Shown piece by piece: positions 1 to 11,815 of a DNA stretch of 64,000 nt. The stretch's first letter is position 1. Each line of letters begins with the position of its first letter. Both the position numbers and the translations under genes were made by a program. This DNA is from Oscheius dolichura (Eukaryota > Nematoda > Chromadorea > Rhabditida > Rhabditidae). The stretch spans positions 420,001 to 484,000 of the forward strand of contig OW051494.1 in NCBI GenBank assembly GCA_932521035.1, given 5' to 3'. The notes under the pieces are model-generated. The model searched no databases. It saw only the letters and a list, made by a program, of their open reading frames with translations, and was not told the origin of the DNA.

Positions 1-62
1 TGTATCTCGCTTTCTGATATAAGCACAGACATTATTTTACAGCAATATTGTTATTTTCAGAT

Positions 63-3000
63 ATGAATGAAGGAATAGAAACGGCTGTAGTGCTTGATGA
101 AGGTGTAGCTGAAAGAACAAATCCTTCCCGAGCTCAAACAACAAATGGAGGCAGAAAACGAGTTAGTACTATTTTGATTTTTGTAATATATGCTTTAGGC
201 AGCAGTACAACTGCCACAAGAGCCAACATCGAGAAGAAGATCAAGCGCCAGAGATGTTCTCCCTATTGAGTATGTCCAAACAGGGTGTTGTTTATATTCT
301 TTGTTTATAGCGATGAAAAACACCAATATTTTCCCTGTCCAGTCGTTAACTGCAAAGCAGTCTATCAAAATCGTTCTGAGCGAAGCTATCATCTCAGGCA
401 GGATCACCCTGGATATAAATACAAGGATGGCGATGGTTTAGAAAAGTGCAGAGTACAAGAGGTTCGAATAATAGTAGCTTTATCACAAATTATGTAGAGT
501 AGTCACTCTGCGGATGAAGAAGATAACATTTTGGACGTTGAAAGTAATATTGAGATTGATCAAAAAGCAACTATGATATCAGAAGAAGATAATTCGGACT
601 TTTCGGAAGATCAGGCAGAGGAAAAATATGTTCAACAGGTATTTGTCATCAAATAGTTTAAGCTTCATGTTATTTAGATAAGAGAGCCGAGCGGCTGGAA
701 TGCCAGCCTAGCTGTTCAACAATTTTTGGATACAAAAACATCGAGAGAGGTTTTCATTCTCATTATTCGTAATCAGCCTTTTTTAGATTCCTGACGGTAT
801 CACCGGCGGTAATTTTACTAGAGAGGATGAAATTTATCGAGCAGCTGTTGATAGAGGACCGAGGCGTAGAGGAAGGCCTAAAAATCCACCTGGAGCTGTA
901 GGCAGCGCGTTGGATGTATGATTTTATTCATTTTTAGGAGCCTGGTGAACATTCGAAAGTTCGTGTTCCCGATCCTACCGGAAGATATCGATGCTATATA
1001 CCTGACTGTGATTGGCGTGGTGGTTATCGTTCTATTCGTGCTGACCACATGAAATGGTGCCATAAGGATTGGAAAGCGCCTCCAAGATATATTCTACAGA
1101 GGATGTCCCGTGATGGTGTACCTTACAAAGAACCAGAAGGAGAATTTGCATGCCTCGTAGAAGGTTGTTTATGGAGAGGAAATTACAGGTTATTTAATTG
1201 CATAGCTATTCAAATTATATTTATTAAGAGCTTCTCGTTCCTCTCACATGAAGTCACAGCATCCAGATTTCCAAACTGAAAAGAAAAAAGCCGATAAGGG
1301 AGGATTTTGTGCAGATGGCAAGTATCTCTGCCATGAGCAAACGTGTGATTGGAGAGGGTCGTCCCGTTCTACCCGAGCTGCCCATATGAAACGCGAGCAT
1401 CCAGGATATCTTAATCCAATGTATCAACCAAAAATGGTAAAAATATTCAATCTGAACTTTTTAACTTGTTTTTTTAGCTTCTGTGCCCTGATTGTAGCAT
1501 ACAGTGCTGCACACATAAAACCTTTGTCGATCATTTGGTAGCAGATCACAATATTGGTGGCAGTGTTCAAAGAGAGTTCACTGATATACAAGATTACGAG
1601 GAATGGTATGAAGCTGTGCAAGATGCTTTTTCTGTTGAATTTATGAAGAAAATGGGAATTAAACAACATGTGGACTTTCAAGTAATAATTTTACTAATCG
1701 GTAGCTCATCTGTTGCAGATTACTTATCTTTATTGTGCTCGAGGCGTTCGCCCAAAGCAAGTAAAATCGCATCCCTATAGTCCTAACTACATGAAGCAGA
1801 ATAATTTGGAGAAGCCGTATCGTGTTAGAAATCATTGTTCTGCTTTTTTGAGAGTAATTAATAGTTTCCCGTTCATTTTATGTATTGTTTGCAGGTCTTA
1901 CATTGGAATGATGGAAGGCTTACCGTTGTAGGCTGCGTAGAACATACTGGTCATCGATTGGGGACATCAATTCTACGTCTTGCTCCATGTGAAAGAGAAA
2001 TTATGGAAGAATTTATTTACCTCAACGATGATGCAAATCCACTGGATGCCATGTTAGATAAATTTAGAGGTACCCATAGATAAAATAGCTTTAGTGTAGT
2101 TTTTTTAGAAATGGAAGATTACGTAGTGGATGGCTATTTTGTAAATCCATGTACAGATGATATGCTAGCAAGTTTCATAATGGATGAAGAAGATGAACGC
2201 GTATCCCTTAGTAAATTAGTGCAGGTAAAAATTACTCGTGCATATTACTGAATTTAATTCCAGACTTATCCTCCTGACAGTTTTTTTAATGTGAGCACAG
2301 AAGTTGATTCAACTAAAAGTGGACTTCATCCTGTAACACTTGGAATAATGACAGAAGAAATGAAAGAACTATGGAAACAACATGGAAGTAACACCGTATG
2401 TTTTGAAGAAGTAAGAGTGTTTTATGCGATAATTATTAAGCACTTCTAGGTTCGTCTTATTCTTGGAAACTGGAGCTTTAGCCTCATTTTTGTACTTGCA
2501 TTTGTAGACGACAAGAATCCCCGATGCTGCTGCGTATACATTTCTAATGTTGGCGAGAATAGGCATACTGTTTTCAGAAAACTTCGTGAAATGTTTGTAG
2601 TGTAAATTGTTTTTTAAAAGATACTTTTAGTAATCCTCAACCTCCAAAGACGCTTATCTCCGATATTTGGCAAAATTGGACGGAATGTCTAGTTGCGGTT
2701 TATGATGAAGAAGCCTATAATATTGAGCAGGCGGTAATATTAATCATTTTGTTTATTTTATTGGTATTTCTTTTAAGATTGGTGATTGGCATCTTATGAC
2801 AGATTGGGCTAACAGTCTTGATACATTCGTGCGGAATCGCCTTGATCGTTTTACTATTTTCGCCTGTCTACGTCGATGGCTTCGAGTACCCGATCAAGCT
2901 CTTTTTGACTGCTATGCTTGTGAATTATTCGAAGCCTTTCGTGAATTAGATATTGAGCAAATGTCAGAAGTTCTTGATACCCAACTCTCGGAAGAAGACT

Positions 3001-3927
3001 TTTTCAAAAAGTAGTTTTTTGTTTGTTTTATTTTATTTTTTAAATTTAGATGGAATCCTTTGACAAGATCTGGCCTTACTGATCATTCTAATCCTGTAGT
3101 CGATATTGCGTGCAGGCAGTTTCGAGATAGATATTTGAATGCTGAAAGTTGCACAAGGATCGACCAGTATGTTGGACATCTTGTGGGAAGGATCATTGAG
3201 TTCAATAAGTGTGAAGTCAGTGAACCTGTTGCTCATGCAACTATAGAACCGCCAAGAATCTTACCTATTTATGATGTTGTGTAAGTAATATTTCTTTTCT
3301 GTTGTAAATTATTGTTTTTAGAGAGCCGACACGTACAATTTTAGCTGATGGAACTGTAATTGATCATACTCAAGAACAAGAAAGAGACGAAATTATGTTA
3401 GAAGAATTAGATGAGAAGTAAGAGTTATTTCGAGTTACTTAGCAAAATGTAAATTTAGTGATATGAAATATGGAGTAATTCAAGAATATGGCTATCAGGA
3501 AGAGGTTGAAGAAGAGGAAATAGTTATGGAAATGGAAGGACTTCCAATAGACGCATTAGTAAATAGAAATATATTATTAAACTTTGAATAATAGGATATG
3601 CCTTCAACTTCTTCAGTTTTCTTCAAGGATGAAATGCTCGGTGAGCAAGTAATGCTTCCTGACTATGCTGATCATCCATCAACTTCTCAAATGATGTCCG
3701 GTGAAACAATTATTGTAGCTGAAGGTGACCAAGATAAGAAGGAACGTGTTTCCATGCTGTTAAATGTGAGTTTTAATTTTTCTAGCGCAAATATTTAATA
3801 AAAAATTTTGCAGGCAATACAGAAAAATCCTGGCTCCCTAAAAGGACACCATTTGGATCTTTTGGAAAACAGTATGTCACAAATTGTTGACGAGCTCGAT
3901 CATTCCCAAGGACACGATGCGGTGTAG
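63..3927 (+). CDS. C2H2 zinc-finger protein with transposase-like (MULE-like) central region
   Basis: Multi-exon gene, about 18 short exons. The start is the ATG just after a TTTTCAG (position 61), placed like a trans-splice acceptor; the stop is at 3925-3927. Visible order: acidic N-terminus; C2H2-like finger 1 (CPVVNC...HLRQDH, ~330-400); an acidic linker; fingers with a recurring CxxxxCxWRG...HMKxxH pattern (CYIPDCDWRG ~1000, CLVEGCLWRG ~1150, CHEQTCDWRG ~1330) and CPDCSIQCC ~1500; then a block (~1720-2080) resembling the DNA-binding part of CARF/ALS2CR8-type proteins (inference). The region ~2450-3250 (FVLAFVDDKNPRCCCVYISN, LISDIWQNWTECLVAVYD, GDWHLMTDWANSL) has the D...D...W/H spacing of MULE-type transposases. 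The C-terminus is acidic. No terminal repeats were seen around it, so it may be domesticated. The first exons are duplicated at 14.9 kb. The exon structure is convincing; the function is not. Confidence 0.65.
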
Positions 3928-4102
3928 TTTATTTTGCGGGTAGTTTTTTTCTTACCAAATTTCTATTTTCTATTTTTGTTTTCGTAAATAAACTTGGTAT
4001 CTTTTCTTCTTTTCAACTGGTATTGCAGGAGTACGTAGCTCTCATTATTTATCATTTTTCTGTGTACTTTTTTGTATAAAAAATATTTGTAGTTCCTTTA
4101 GA

Positions 4103-4565
4103 ATGTCCATCGATTCTATTCCTCGCGATCTTCGAGGTCTCAGAGCGTGCCTCTTGTGCAGTCTTGTTAAATCAGTTGATCAGTTTGAAATGGATGGCTG
4201 TGATAATTGTGATCGAATTCTTCATATGAAGGGAGATCAGGATAAAGTCTATGAATGTACAAGGTAATTTATTGTTTCTATTCATATTTTTGATGTATAA
4301 TTTGTGCTTTATAATATTCCTATTTTAGCACTAATTTTGATGGTCTAATTGCTGCTATGCAGCCAGAAGAATCATGGGTTTGTAAATGGCAGGTGGGAAT
4401 TATCATTGTAAAAATGTATTGTGTGAATTTTAGAAGATAAACAAAAAAAGTAAGGGCATGTACGCCGTGTCAGTCTCAGGATCTTTACCACCAAATGTCG
4501 TCAATGATTTAAGAGCTGTCGGCATAAGATACAAGTCAAACATGAGGGATACAACAACAAAATAA
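4103..4565 (+). CDS. spt4: Transcription elongation factor SPT4
   Basis: Three exons (4103-4263, 4329-4392, 4434-4565) give a 118-residue protein, the usual SPT4 length. SPT4 pairs with SPT5 to form DSIF, which controls RNA polymerase II pausing and elongation in the nucleus. Family features are clear: [20 protein letters not shown] near the N-terminus, the four zinc-binding cysteines (CLLC and CDNC), [18 protein letters not shown], then the WVCKWQ and [13 protein letters not shown] motifs. Both introns have canonical GT/AG ends (64 and 41 bp). The gene lies 175 bp behind the zinc-finger gene on the same strand with a TTTAG directly before the ATG, so it may be the second gene of an operon (inference). 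Confidence 0.95.
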
Positions 4566-5720
4566 CATTCCAATTTGTATTATTATCTAAAAATAAAACC
4601 TAAATACAAGGTTTGCTTTATCGATTTTTATTAGATTGCTCACCGAATGAAATGAGCCGGCCTGTTTTGTATCAGACCAGCCCCCATGATTCAACAGCTG
4701 CGCTTCACACGATGACTGTTGCATTTTTTTTGCAGCTGCAGAAAATGTGAAAACAGTCGGCGAACCATGGGAAGAATGCAGCTACGAATAGATCTGTGGA
4801 ATATTTTATTTTAATGTTATTCTCAGACTACTAGCGAGACATAATCTTTTTTACTTCCTGGCTCGTGAGTGTAATTTGGTTAATTTAACGCCCTTCGCCA
4901 ATTACGTAAGAGGACGAGGAAAAGGATTCGAAAGAGCAACCTCCGACATCAGAAACGCCTGAAGGCAATACAAACAGGAGGTTATCTCTCTCTAAAGCAC
5001 TTGTTATCTTTCCTTTCCCCTTCTCCTCTCGTGTACAAAGTGCACAGAGGCGAGCAGGCTATCTTTTTTGTCTTCCTATTCCGTTGCTTTCTGCCTTACA
5101 AGCAGAAGCTCCTCTTTTTATCTTTCCTCTACATCGTGTGTCATTTTGTATCTTTCGTACGGCTGCTTATATTCCGATTAATAACAGCAATGTGCATAAA
5201 ATAACTGCGCCCCCTTTAATCTAAAAATCTAGTTAGCTACAGCTTGAGCAAGTCACAAATTCGCACAGAGATTGTTCTTTGCTCGCCTTGAGGATATGAA
5301 AGTATGAACGGGAGAAACGCGTCAATAGCTGGAATAGACATACAATTGTGGAGTTTGATGCCGAAATTTCTATTCTGCTGCACGGTGAATCGAATCATAG
5401 GGATCAAAAATTTGCTCATTTATCATCAAAACATGAGGAGAAATATTTCTAAACAGGGCTTTATATTTAGATAAAATTAATACAGGCTATGAAACACGGG
5501 GAAAATAATAGAATACAATAAAAATGTAAGTAAAAGCCTAAAGTTTCGACCCGGTTCTATAATAGTTCCGGTCTATGGACACATTTTTCTTCTCGTTCGT
5601 CATTTTCCCAGCTATCAATTCTCACTCCTCCCCTCTTAAGCACGGTCATTTCTATCATCAGATAACAAACAGCACCACCCATTTATTCCGTCTCTTTCAT
5701 TAGCTTTTCAATAGGGCAGA

Positions 5721-5769
5721 GACAGCTAGCTATTTTGCTCCCGGGGAGACAGCTAGCTATTTTGCTCCC
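5721..5769. repeat. Short tandem duplication (unit ~25 bp)
   Basis: The unit AGACAGCTAGCTATTTTGCT followed by CCC occurs twice head to tail, the copies separated only by GGGG. The copies are identical over about 23 bp, which suggests a recent duplication. No coding sequence is affected. Confidence 0.85.
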
Positions 5770-6958
5770 CTAATGCTATCCTTGTTTTGCCATCCAAAAA
5801 TCAAATCCTTGTGAAAGAGGCTGAACAATGTTTGGTGCAGTTTTCTTTTGTCTCGTGCTGCTGCTGCCCTGGCTGCCCGTGTATACTTTGAACAATTTTT
5901 GTCATCATCAATCCAATCACGGGGCGTCTGCTGTCATAAATTAAAAATTTGACGACAAAAACACGTAGCATCCATTTCAGGTTGTAGTTTCTCTCTTTTT
6001 TCATCTATAGTGATATAGAAAATAAGAAATAAATATTGGAAAAGTCATATACAAGGAATACTGTTACAGATTATTTATAAAAACTAATATTCCTTGAGAA
6101 TTTCACCTGTGTTCATATGAAAAATAGAGGAGAAAATAATAACATAAACCGAATCAAACTAGAGATAAAATAAGTGGAGATTATTTACTCGCTGTGCATA
6201 ATAAACTTTTTTATGTGTTTGTAGCCTGCTCTCTTGCATAATTCTTCTGAAAAAAACGGGAACTCGCCAAACTCCGAGGCCGATTGACCCCCATCCATCA
6301 GTTTCCGTTTTCTGCGTATCAAGCTACAAACAAAACAAGCAGGCGGTGAGTCGGGAACTATAAACTCCTTTTTGTGGCCTCTTTTCGCCAGCAGTTGACA
6401 ATGCGTTTTATTTATTGCCGGTTGCACTCTCTCTATGGCATTTTGGAGGTTCTTCTCTGGTCAGGAGGGCGGACTAGCCAGAGGCGGACTATCTAGAGCT
6501 CGTTGATGCCTTATTTTCTTATTATTATCATTTTTTAGTGATTATCTTCTAATAATCTGATATTTTCCATTATTTTAGAGCAAAATATCGAAGTGTTTTA
6601 GTTTCGGGACACAAAAATGGCAACTTCTCTACTCTATAATTATTTTTAGCTGAATTCTTCTTTGTTCGTGCGCTAGGAAGCTATTTTTCTATAAATAACC
6701 ATTCTGAAAACACAGAGCGTCCTAATTTCATTTTATACAGCGACGAAATGTCGAAATGTTCCAGACTAGAGATAGTCCAGCCCCCCGAGGAAGGGGGCGG
6801 CCCACAGCCGCGGCCAAGCGCCTGGTTACAGCTGACTACACCGAATGTACAGAGCTCCTACCTTTCCCCTATCTATTCTATTGTATGGACCCTTAGACGG
6901 AGGTCTTCCTCGCTTGCCAGAGGCCCCTGAATCCAGTATAAGGGCTCCAAAGGCCGAT

Positions 6959-6972
6959 GGGGGGGGGGGGGG
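6959..6972 (+). repeat. Uninterrupted run of 14 G
   Basis: Fourteen consecutive G on the plus strand, followed by GCAGTGGTAGAGCG. Monomeric G tracts of this size are known in Caenorhabditis genomes as G-quadruplex-forming, deletion-prone sites protected by the FANCJ/DOG-1 helicase. The tract itself is directly visible; any role here is inference. Confidence 0.9.
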
Positions 6973-7707
6973 CAGTGGTAGAGCGTTTGACCTTTTCTGG
7001 CTTCCAGGGACCTTTTGGGGTCTATAAACCCCCGTTTTAGGCCCTGAGGCAACCTTTTTGAACCCAATAGCTCCCCTTTATCTCAAAGATCTCTGCCCCC
7101 TCCCCGCTAACAGCCCCGTCTCAAGCTCACTACACAATCACATAGAGGCACCTGCGTTCTTTGTAGCCGATTCCAATTAATCTATTTTCTGTTCGTGCGC
7201 CACCCTTCCTAATTTCTAATCAAGAGCCGGTAATAAAATAATAAAATAATTAGAAAATTGGGACTATAATTTGCGCATGTAAACATTATTTACCTGACGT
7301 TGGGTACATATCACACAGCTGGATTTAATTATCAGCAACTCAAAAATAAGCACAATTCAGCGAAAATATCGTAATATCTCTGTCGCTCTCTCTAATTTGA
7401 TCCTGATCTCCCAGTTAATTTCCTCCCAGCCTTGAATCTAGCCCGGCCCCGGGGAGGAGGAGATGGGGAAGACAAGATAGGCATCTCTATCAAACTACGG
7501 CCATCGCTCGCTACCAGCCGCTGCCCTCCTTCCCCCGTCTCGTCTATTCTCTTTTTCCCGTGGATATATTGGAACGCGAATAAAAAACTATTGATGCTGA
7601 TCTCTTCCCCCTTCCTTCCCTTTGTTCGGGTCTGTAATGTGATGCTGATCTGGGTAGACTCTGACCATTTTTCCACCGCTATTCATCCAATCGACCCCAT
7701 TTTCCGG

Positions 7708-7810
7708 TGCGCCTGTACCCGTAAAATCTCGGCAGCTGAAAGTTCTTTTAGTCGGCGCGCGCGCTTTACCCGTCCTTCCAACTACCGAGTTTTTACGGGT
7801 GCGGCGCCGC
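7708..7810. repeat. Palindromic element, CCCGTAAAATCTCGG family, copy 1
   Basis: Left arm TACCCGTAAAATCTCGGCAG at about 7716-7735; right arm CCGAGTTTTTACGGGTGC at about 7785-7802, extended by a GGCGCC-rich end. The right arm is slightly diverged from the family. The loop is about 50 bp and GC-rich (GGCGCGCGCGC). Confidence 0.75.
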
Positions 7811-8473
7811 CTCCAAGGCGCCAAAAACACTTCCTATGACGTTTTCGGCCATTTTTCTTGGGAAAGCTATTCTTTTTCCTTTCTTCTCTCAATAAAAAGG
7901 AAGAATATAGCTTATGGAGGTATTTTAAAAGTGCCTGGCGCCTACTAGAAAGGTTTTTTTGCGTTTTCCTAGTCTCCAAGCGATTTTGAGTGGATTTTTG
8001 GGATTTCTGCTGTGATTTTCCATAAATTGCCCATAAAAATAAGATTTTTGCCCCCTGCTTATCGCCGGCCTACTCATTCTCTTTCCGCTTATCTCCCGGC
8101 CCCGGTTGAATAGTCAAAAGAGCACTGAGACATTCATTAAACTCGCCCTTTCCTCTACTTTTTACCATTGGCTGCGTCAACGTTTCTGATCTATTGAAAC
8201 GGACCTTTAGAGACAAAATAAAGCTGAGTGGTCTAGGAACTTTGTACAGTTTTGTGACCGCCACGCCATCGCCTAGTAGTAGGCTTCTCTCTTCGTTTCG
8301 AGGTTGAAGTGACCTTGATTTTTGTACGGGGGAAAGATAAAGACATGGAGAGAAGCCGTAGCACGTAAACAATAACGGGAAAAACGGAGAAAAAGGAACA
8401 GTTCTGCATCAAAATTTCGGAAAGATTTGCAGGTTTTTTGGGGATACTGCGCACGCCGCAAAGACAGTCCTCC

Positions 8474-8507
8474 CAGCAGCCGAGATTTTACGGGTGCGGC
8501 GGCGCTT
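8474..8507 (-). repeat. Half element of the palindromic family, copy 2
   Basis: Only the right-arm orientation is present: GCCGAGATTTTACGGGTGCG followed by GCGGCGC. There is no good left arm upstream, where only a short GCGCACGCCGC remnant is seen. Confidence 0.7.
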
Positions 8508-8604
8508 ACCTGTTAGATTTGATCGCCTACCTTCTAAGCGCCACCACGGATCGGAAATTAAGGAAATTGACGGAGATTTTGCTACCACCAGAAAGAGGAA
8601 AAAA

Positions 8605-8910
8605 TTATCTACAAGATGGTCTAAATAGAACAAGATGGTCTAAATAGAATTTTAAAAACTGGTGTTTTTTAGTGGAAAACACGCGATTTAGGCTTAGCTT
8701 AGGCTTAACTTTTACATAGATTTTCTTCCAAAAATATGAAATATCCACTTTTCGTAAAGATTTTGGTACCGTTCGATTCGTCAGAAAATTCTCTACCAGG
8801 CTGATGGCTTCAATTTAAAAAATTGAACTGTTTCAGCGGAATAAGGACGATTTAGGCTTAGCTTAGGCTTAACTTTTCTTTTCCAAAAATAGATCGATTT
8901 CAGAGTCAAA
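8605..8910 (+). repeat. Dispersed repeat with interstitial TTAGGC units, copies A and B
   Basis: Two successive copies carry the core ATTTAGGCTTAGCTTAGGCT, at about 8687-8713 and 8849-8875. Each is preceded by a TTTTTAGTGGAA-like or TTCAGCGGAATAA-like segment and followed by TTCTTTTCCAAAAATAG or a variant. The same unit recurs at 11.6, 11.8 and 34.5 kb. TTAGGC is the nematode telomere unit. It is not in perfect tandem array here because TTAGC interrupts it. Confidence 0.75.
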
Positions 8911-8978
8911 ACCCTTTTTTTCCTGAAAATAAAGTAACTCCAGTATCTGGAGTATGAATAGGACTACTAGCTACCACC

Positions 8979-9007
8979 AGCTGCCGAGATTTTACTGGTT
9001 CGGCCAT
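8979..9007 (-). repeat. Half element of the palindromic family, copy 3
   Basis: CAGCTGCCGAGATTTTACTG followed by GTTCGGCC; one strand-arm only, with two mismatches to the consensus at the outer end (ACTGGTTC for ACGGGTGC). Confidence 0.65.
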
Positions 9008-9360
9008 AGAAAATCTAGAATTTCCCCTTGTTCCGTTCTTTTTAGACACGATATGGGAGAACGCCCCCTCTAGTCTTTTTGGGGATGTTTAATCCGCCTT
9101 TTGGGAGGGAAAACGATTGACTACGACTGTTAACATCACGAATTTCTCCCCTCGGCGGGAAACATCCCGTTCAGCGATCAAAAAACGGCCATTTTCTCCG
9201 AATTCTTGCACGTTTTACTGGGCCCTAAAACAGTAGATGAGTGTTGCGATAAGCGGGCAGAATTTTGGCACTGGCCATAGGAAACACGGGGAAAAGTCCA
9301 TCTGCTGATCCACTACTCCTCTTTCCTTTGTCAAATAACAGTTTTTCGTCGAATTTTCCC

Positions 9361-9465
9361 CGCGCCGTACCCGTAAAATCTCGGCAGCTTGGAGAACAGG
9401 TAAAGCGCGCACGCAGAGTAAAAGAGGTTCCAGCTGCCGAGATTTTACGGGTGCGGGCGCGCGGA
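9361..9465. repeat. Palindromic element, copy 4
   Basis: Left arm TACCCGTAAAATCTCGGCAG (from 9369) and right arm CAGCTGCCGAGATTTTACGG (from 9431), with GC-rich outer ends (CGCGCCG and GGGCGCGCGG). The arms are nearly perfect reverse complements over about 22 bp, with a loop of about 40 bp. Confidence 0.85.
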
Positions 9466-9803
9466 CCCAGCTTCTTCTATTGTGGCTTGTTCCTTTGCTC
9501 TTTGCTCGACCCTCTTTCGCCCCTCTAACCTCGAGATAACACCGACGAGGTCACCAGCAGGGGACTGTTTCCCTCCACTCTTCTTCCATTTCTCCTCAAA
9601 AGTTAAACCACAATTCTGATCCCAGCTGAGTACAGCTTTCCTCCTCCGCTTAGAGGGAGGAGAGGAGGAGCGTGGGGAATAAATAGGGGCACAGCCCGGT
9701 CATTGATGATATCTTTTAATGCCCTCTTAACCCCTCTCTCCTGGTTGATTGTGTGTGGCCTGATCTCTTCCTCTCCCTTTTCCCAAATATTCAATTCCAG
9801 AAG

Positions 9804-10903
9804 ATGCCGACCCTCCTCCCGACGGATACCTCCGTGCCAAGTCCCAGCTCCAGCTCCACCCCGAGTTCCAGTTCCTCTCCCCCCGCCAGTCCCGACTACG
9901 CCGCCATAATGCGTCACTCCCGCAGCTGCCACCAGGACGAGGACTGTACCTATCCCCTCTGCTTCCAAATGAAGTTGTCCATGCTCCACCTGAGCAATTG
10001 TCGACACAAGAAATGTAATGAGATCTCCTGCAAGGCGTTGGCCGCCAGCCCGTTGAGGAAGTCTCCCCGCTCCGTGGTTCCGATGAGGGACAAGATCCAG
10101 AGAGCTATTATTCTCTCGGATATGATGGACAGCTCGAGGAAGACGGAAAAGTCCGTGGGAATCAAGAAACCCGTCCCCGTCTATGCTAACGAAGTTCATA
10201 ATTTTAATTGTGAGTTTTTGGCTCTTTTTAGGGAGAAGGGATTACGGTAGCCTTGGATTTTAACCGGCAGGCATGGTTTTCCGCGCGCTCACACCCGTAA
10301 AATCTCGGCAGCTCACTCTTCTGGTATTCTCATGTTGTCGTATAACAATTCCTTCAGCTGCCGAGATTGTACGGGTGCCAGAACGCGGAGAATAGGGCGC
10401 CCAATCCAAATGTCGCCTCCATTTCACTGTTATACCGTAATCTTGGTGCATTTTTGAAAGAATTGCTTAGTTTTTGGTGTTAAAATGTAGCTCACGATCT
10501 CCTCTACACGATCAACTAGGTTATACATCTTGACCTCTACTGAAAAAAAATGTTATAGGCCTTTGAAAGCGCGCGATCGTTCAAAAACGGACATTTCGGT
10601 CGAAAAAAAAGGGTATCACCGCTTCCTAGATCAAATTGAGTAGATAGAAGATAGTAGAGTACTGTATTTCCTACTGTATAAACAATAAATTTTTATTTTC
10701 AGTGCTCAAAAATCTCTCCGCTCCGGCTCCAAAGCCCGCCAAGACGGCAGAACCCACAGAAAAGGAAGCCGTCGAATTCTTCGCCCGAGGTAACTTTTTT
10801 TTTCTTAAAATCTTTACATTTTTTTTATTATTATAATTATATAGAGTAATTTTCAGCATATGTGGATATTTTTGCCCGAATTGCCCGAGCTGGAAAAGGA
10901 TAA
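9804..10903 (+). CDS. TAZ-type zinc-finger protein
   Basis: Three exons (9804-10209, 10703-10789, 10857-10903) give 179 residues in frame. The ATG follows a TTCCAG at 9795-9800, placed like a trans-splice acceptor. After a Ser/Pro-rich N-terminus (residues ~1-35) comes a cysteine/histidine array: HSRSCHQDEDCTYPLC, then FQMKLSMLHLSNCRHKKC, then NEISCKAL. This is the spacing of a TAZ zinc finger, the protein-protein module of CBP/p300 acetyltransferases. No KIX, bromodomain or HAT region is present, so this is a stand-alone TAZ protein that probably binds transcription-factor activation domains in the nucleus (inference). The second half is basic, followed by a short Ala/Pro/Lys tail. Intron 1 carries a member of the palindromic repeat family (10281-10389). 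Confidence 0.8.
10281..10389. repeat. Palindromic element, copy 5 (in TAZ-gene intron)
   Basis: Left arm CACCCGTAAAATCTCGGCAG (from 10292), right arm CAGCTGCCGAGATTGTACGG (from 10355). Outer extensions CCGCGCG and CGCGG also pair, giving arms of about 34 bp. It lies inside intron 1 of the TAZ gene. Confidence 0.85.
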
Positions 10904-11369
10904 TTTTGGCTCTGGACGGCGAGAAGGAGACGAGAGACCAGCCACGAACTTTCCAAAGAACTCATCACGACATTTCCCAAATTTTTTAATTTTTTATCCT
11001 TTTTTTGTTTTTTTTTCTCTCCATTGGGTTGAATACATTCCTTATTTTGTTATTTTTATTCTTATTTTATGAAATTTATTTGAATTATTAGTAAATTATT
11101 GGATTCTGTCGACAGTTTGGAGTCATCCAGGGAAAAGGAGCGGCAGAGAGCAGCTACACTCTATGACACGATTAAAAATGTTCATGATCCCTTATCAAAA
11201 ATGGGGGAATTGGGAATCTGTAGCCTGGAACAAAATCTGTACTCCAAACAGAGAAAAAAAATGGAATTGAAAAGGGAAGCACTGTACTAATCAGGTCTTG
11301 AAACAATTGGAAGGAAATAATGACGATTTAGACTGAAAAAAGCGTAATGTATAAAGATCTGGGCTTGTA

Positions 11370-11815
11370 GTTTTGTAGAGAATTTTCTGGAGATCATGGC
11401 AGTATCAAAATCTTTTAGAAAATTGAATAATATAGTGGCTAAAATCCGTCGGTTAGGGATAAGACAAGCCGCGGCTGTGATCTGCCGCCTTCTCTGGACA
11501 ATAACTTTCAAAAGGTTCGAATTTCTTGGAGATTTTGATATCACCAGAAAGAGGAGAAAATTCTCTATAAGCCAACATAACTCGACTTTTAAAATTGGAG
11601 TTTTTACTGGAATATTCGTGATTTAGGCTTAGCTTAGGCTTAACTTTTACATCGATTTTCTTCCAAAAATAGAAAATATGCACTTAATGCAAAGATTTTT
11701 ATACCGTTAGAATCGCCTGAAAATCGTCTACAAGGGTATTTAAGCAAATTTTTAAAATAAAGCATTTTTAGTGGTTTAGATACGATTTAGGCTTAGCTTA
11801 GGCTTAACTTTGGCT
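11370..11815 (+). repeat. Dispersed repeat with interstitial TTAGGC units, copies C and D
   Basis: Contains GTTTTGTAGAGAATTTTCTG near 11374 (a word also seen at 23.2 kb) and two cores ATTTAGGCTTAGCTTAGGCT at about 11621 and 11788. The stretch after the first core (ACTTTTACATCGATTTTCTT) matches the copy at 8.7 kb closely. Same family as 8605-8910. Confidence 0.75.

Larger units (their letters stand above)
4566..9803. other. Non-coding, repeat-bearing interval between spt4 and the TAZ gene
   Basis: About 5.2 kb with only short, unsupported ORFs. It contains a 24-bp tandem duplication, a 14-G tract, several palindromic-family elements (7.7, 8.5, 9.0, 9.4 kb) and copies of the TTAGGC-bearing dispersed repeat (8.6-8.9 kb), listed separately. 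Polypyrimidine tracts are common (7.4-7.6 kb, 9.5-9.6 kb). No gene is evident between 4.6 and 7.7 kb. Confidence 0.6.

Noticed and set aside
7432-7839. 135-codon plus-strand ORF and overlapping minus-strand ORFs
   Set aside because: Low-complexity, pyrimidine-rich DNA that includes a palindromic-family arm; overlapping ORFs on both strands and no family motif.
9753-9803. Upstream in-frame extension of the TAZ ORF (MWPDLFLSLF...)
   Set aside because: A TTCCAG acceptor-like site lies between it and the ATG at 9804, so it is more likely outron/intron than coding.
9603-10199. 198-codon minus-strand ORF opposite the TAZ gene
   Set aside because: Shadow of the coding strand: the plus-strand reading has the TAZ cysteine pattern and splice continuity, while the minus reading is Gly/Thr-rich low complexity.
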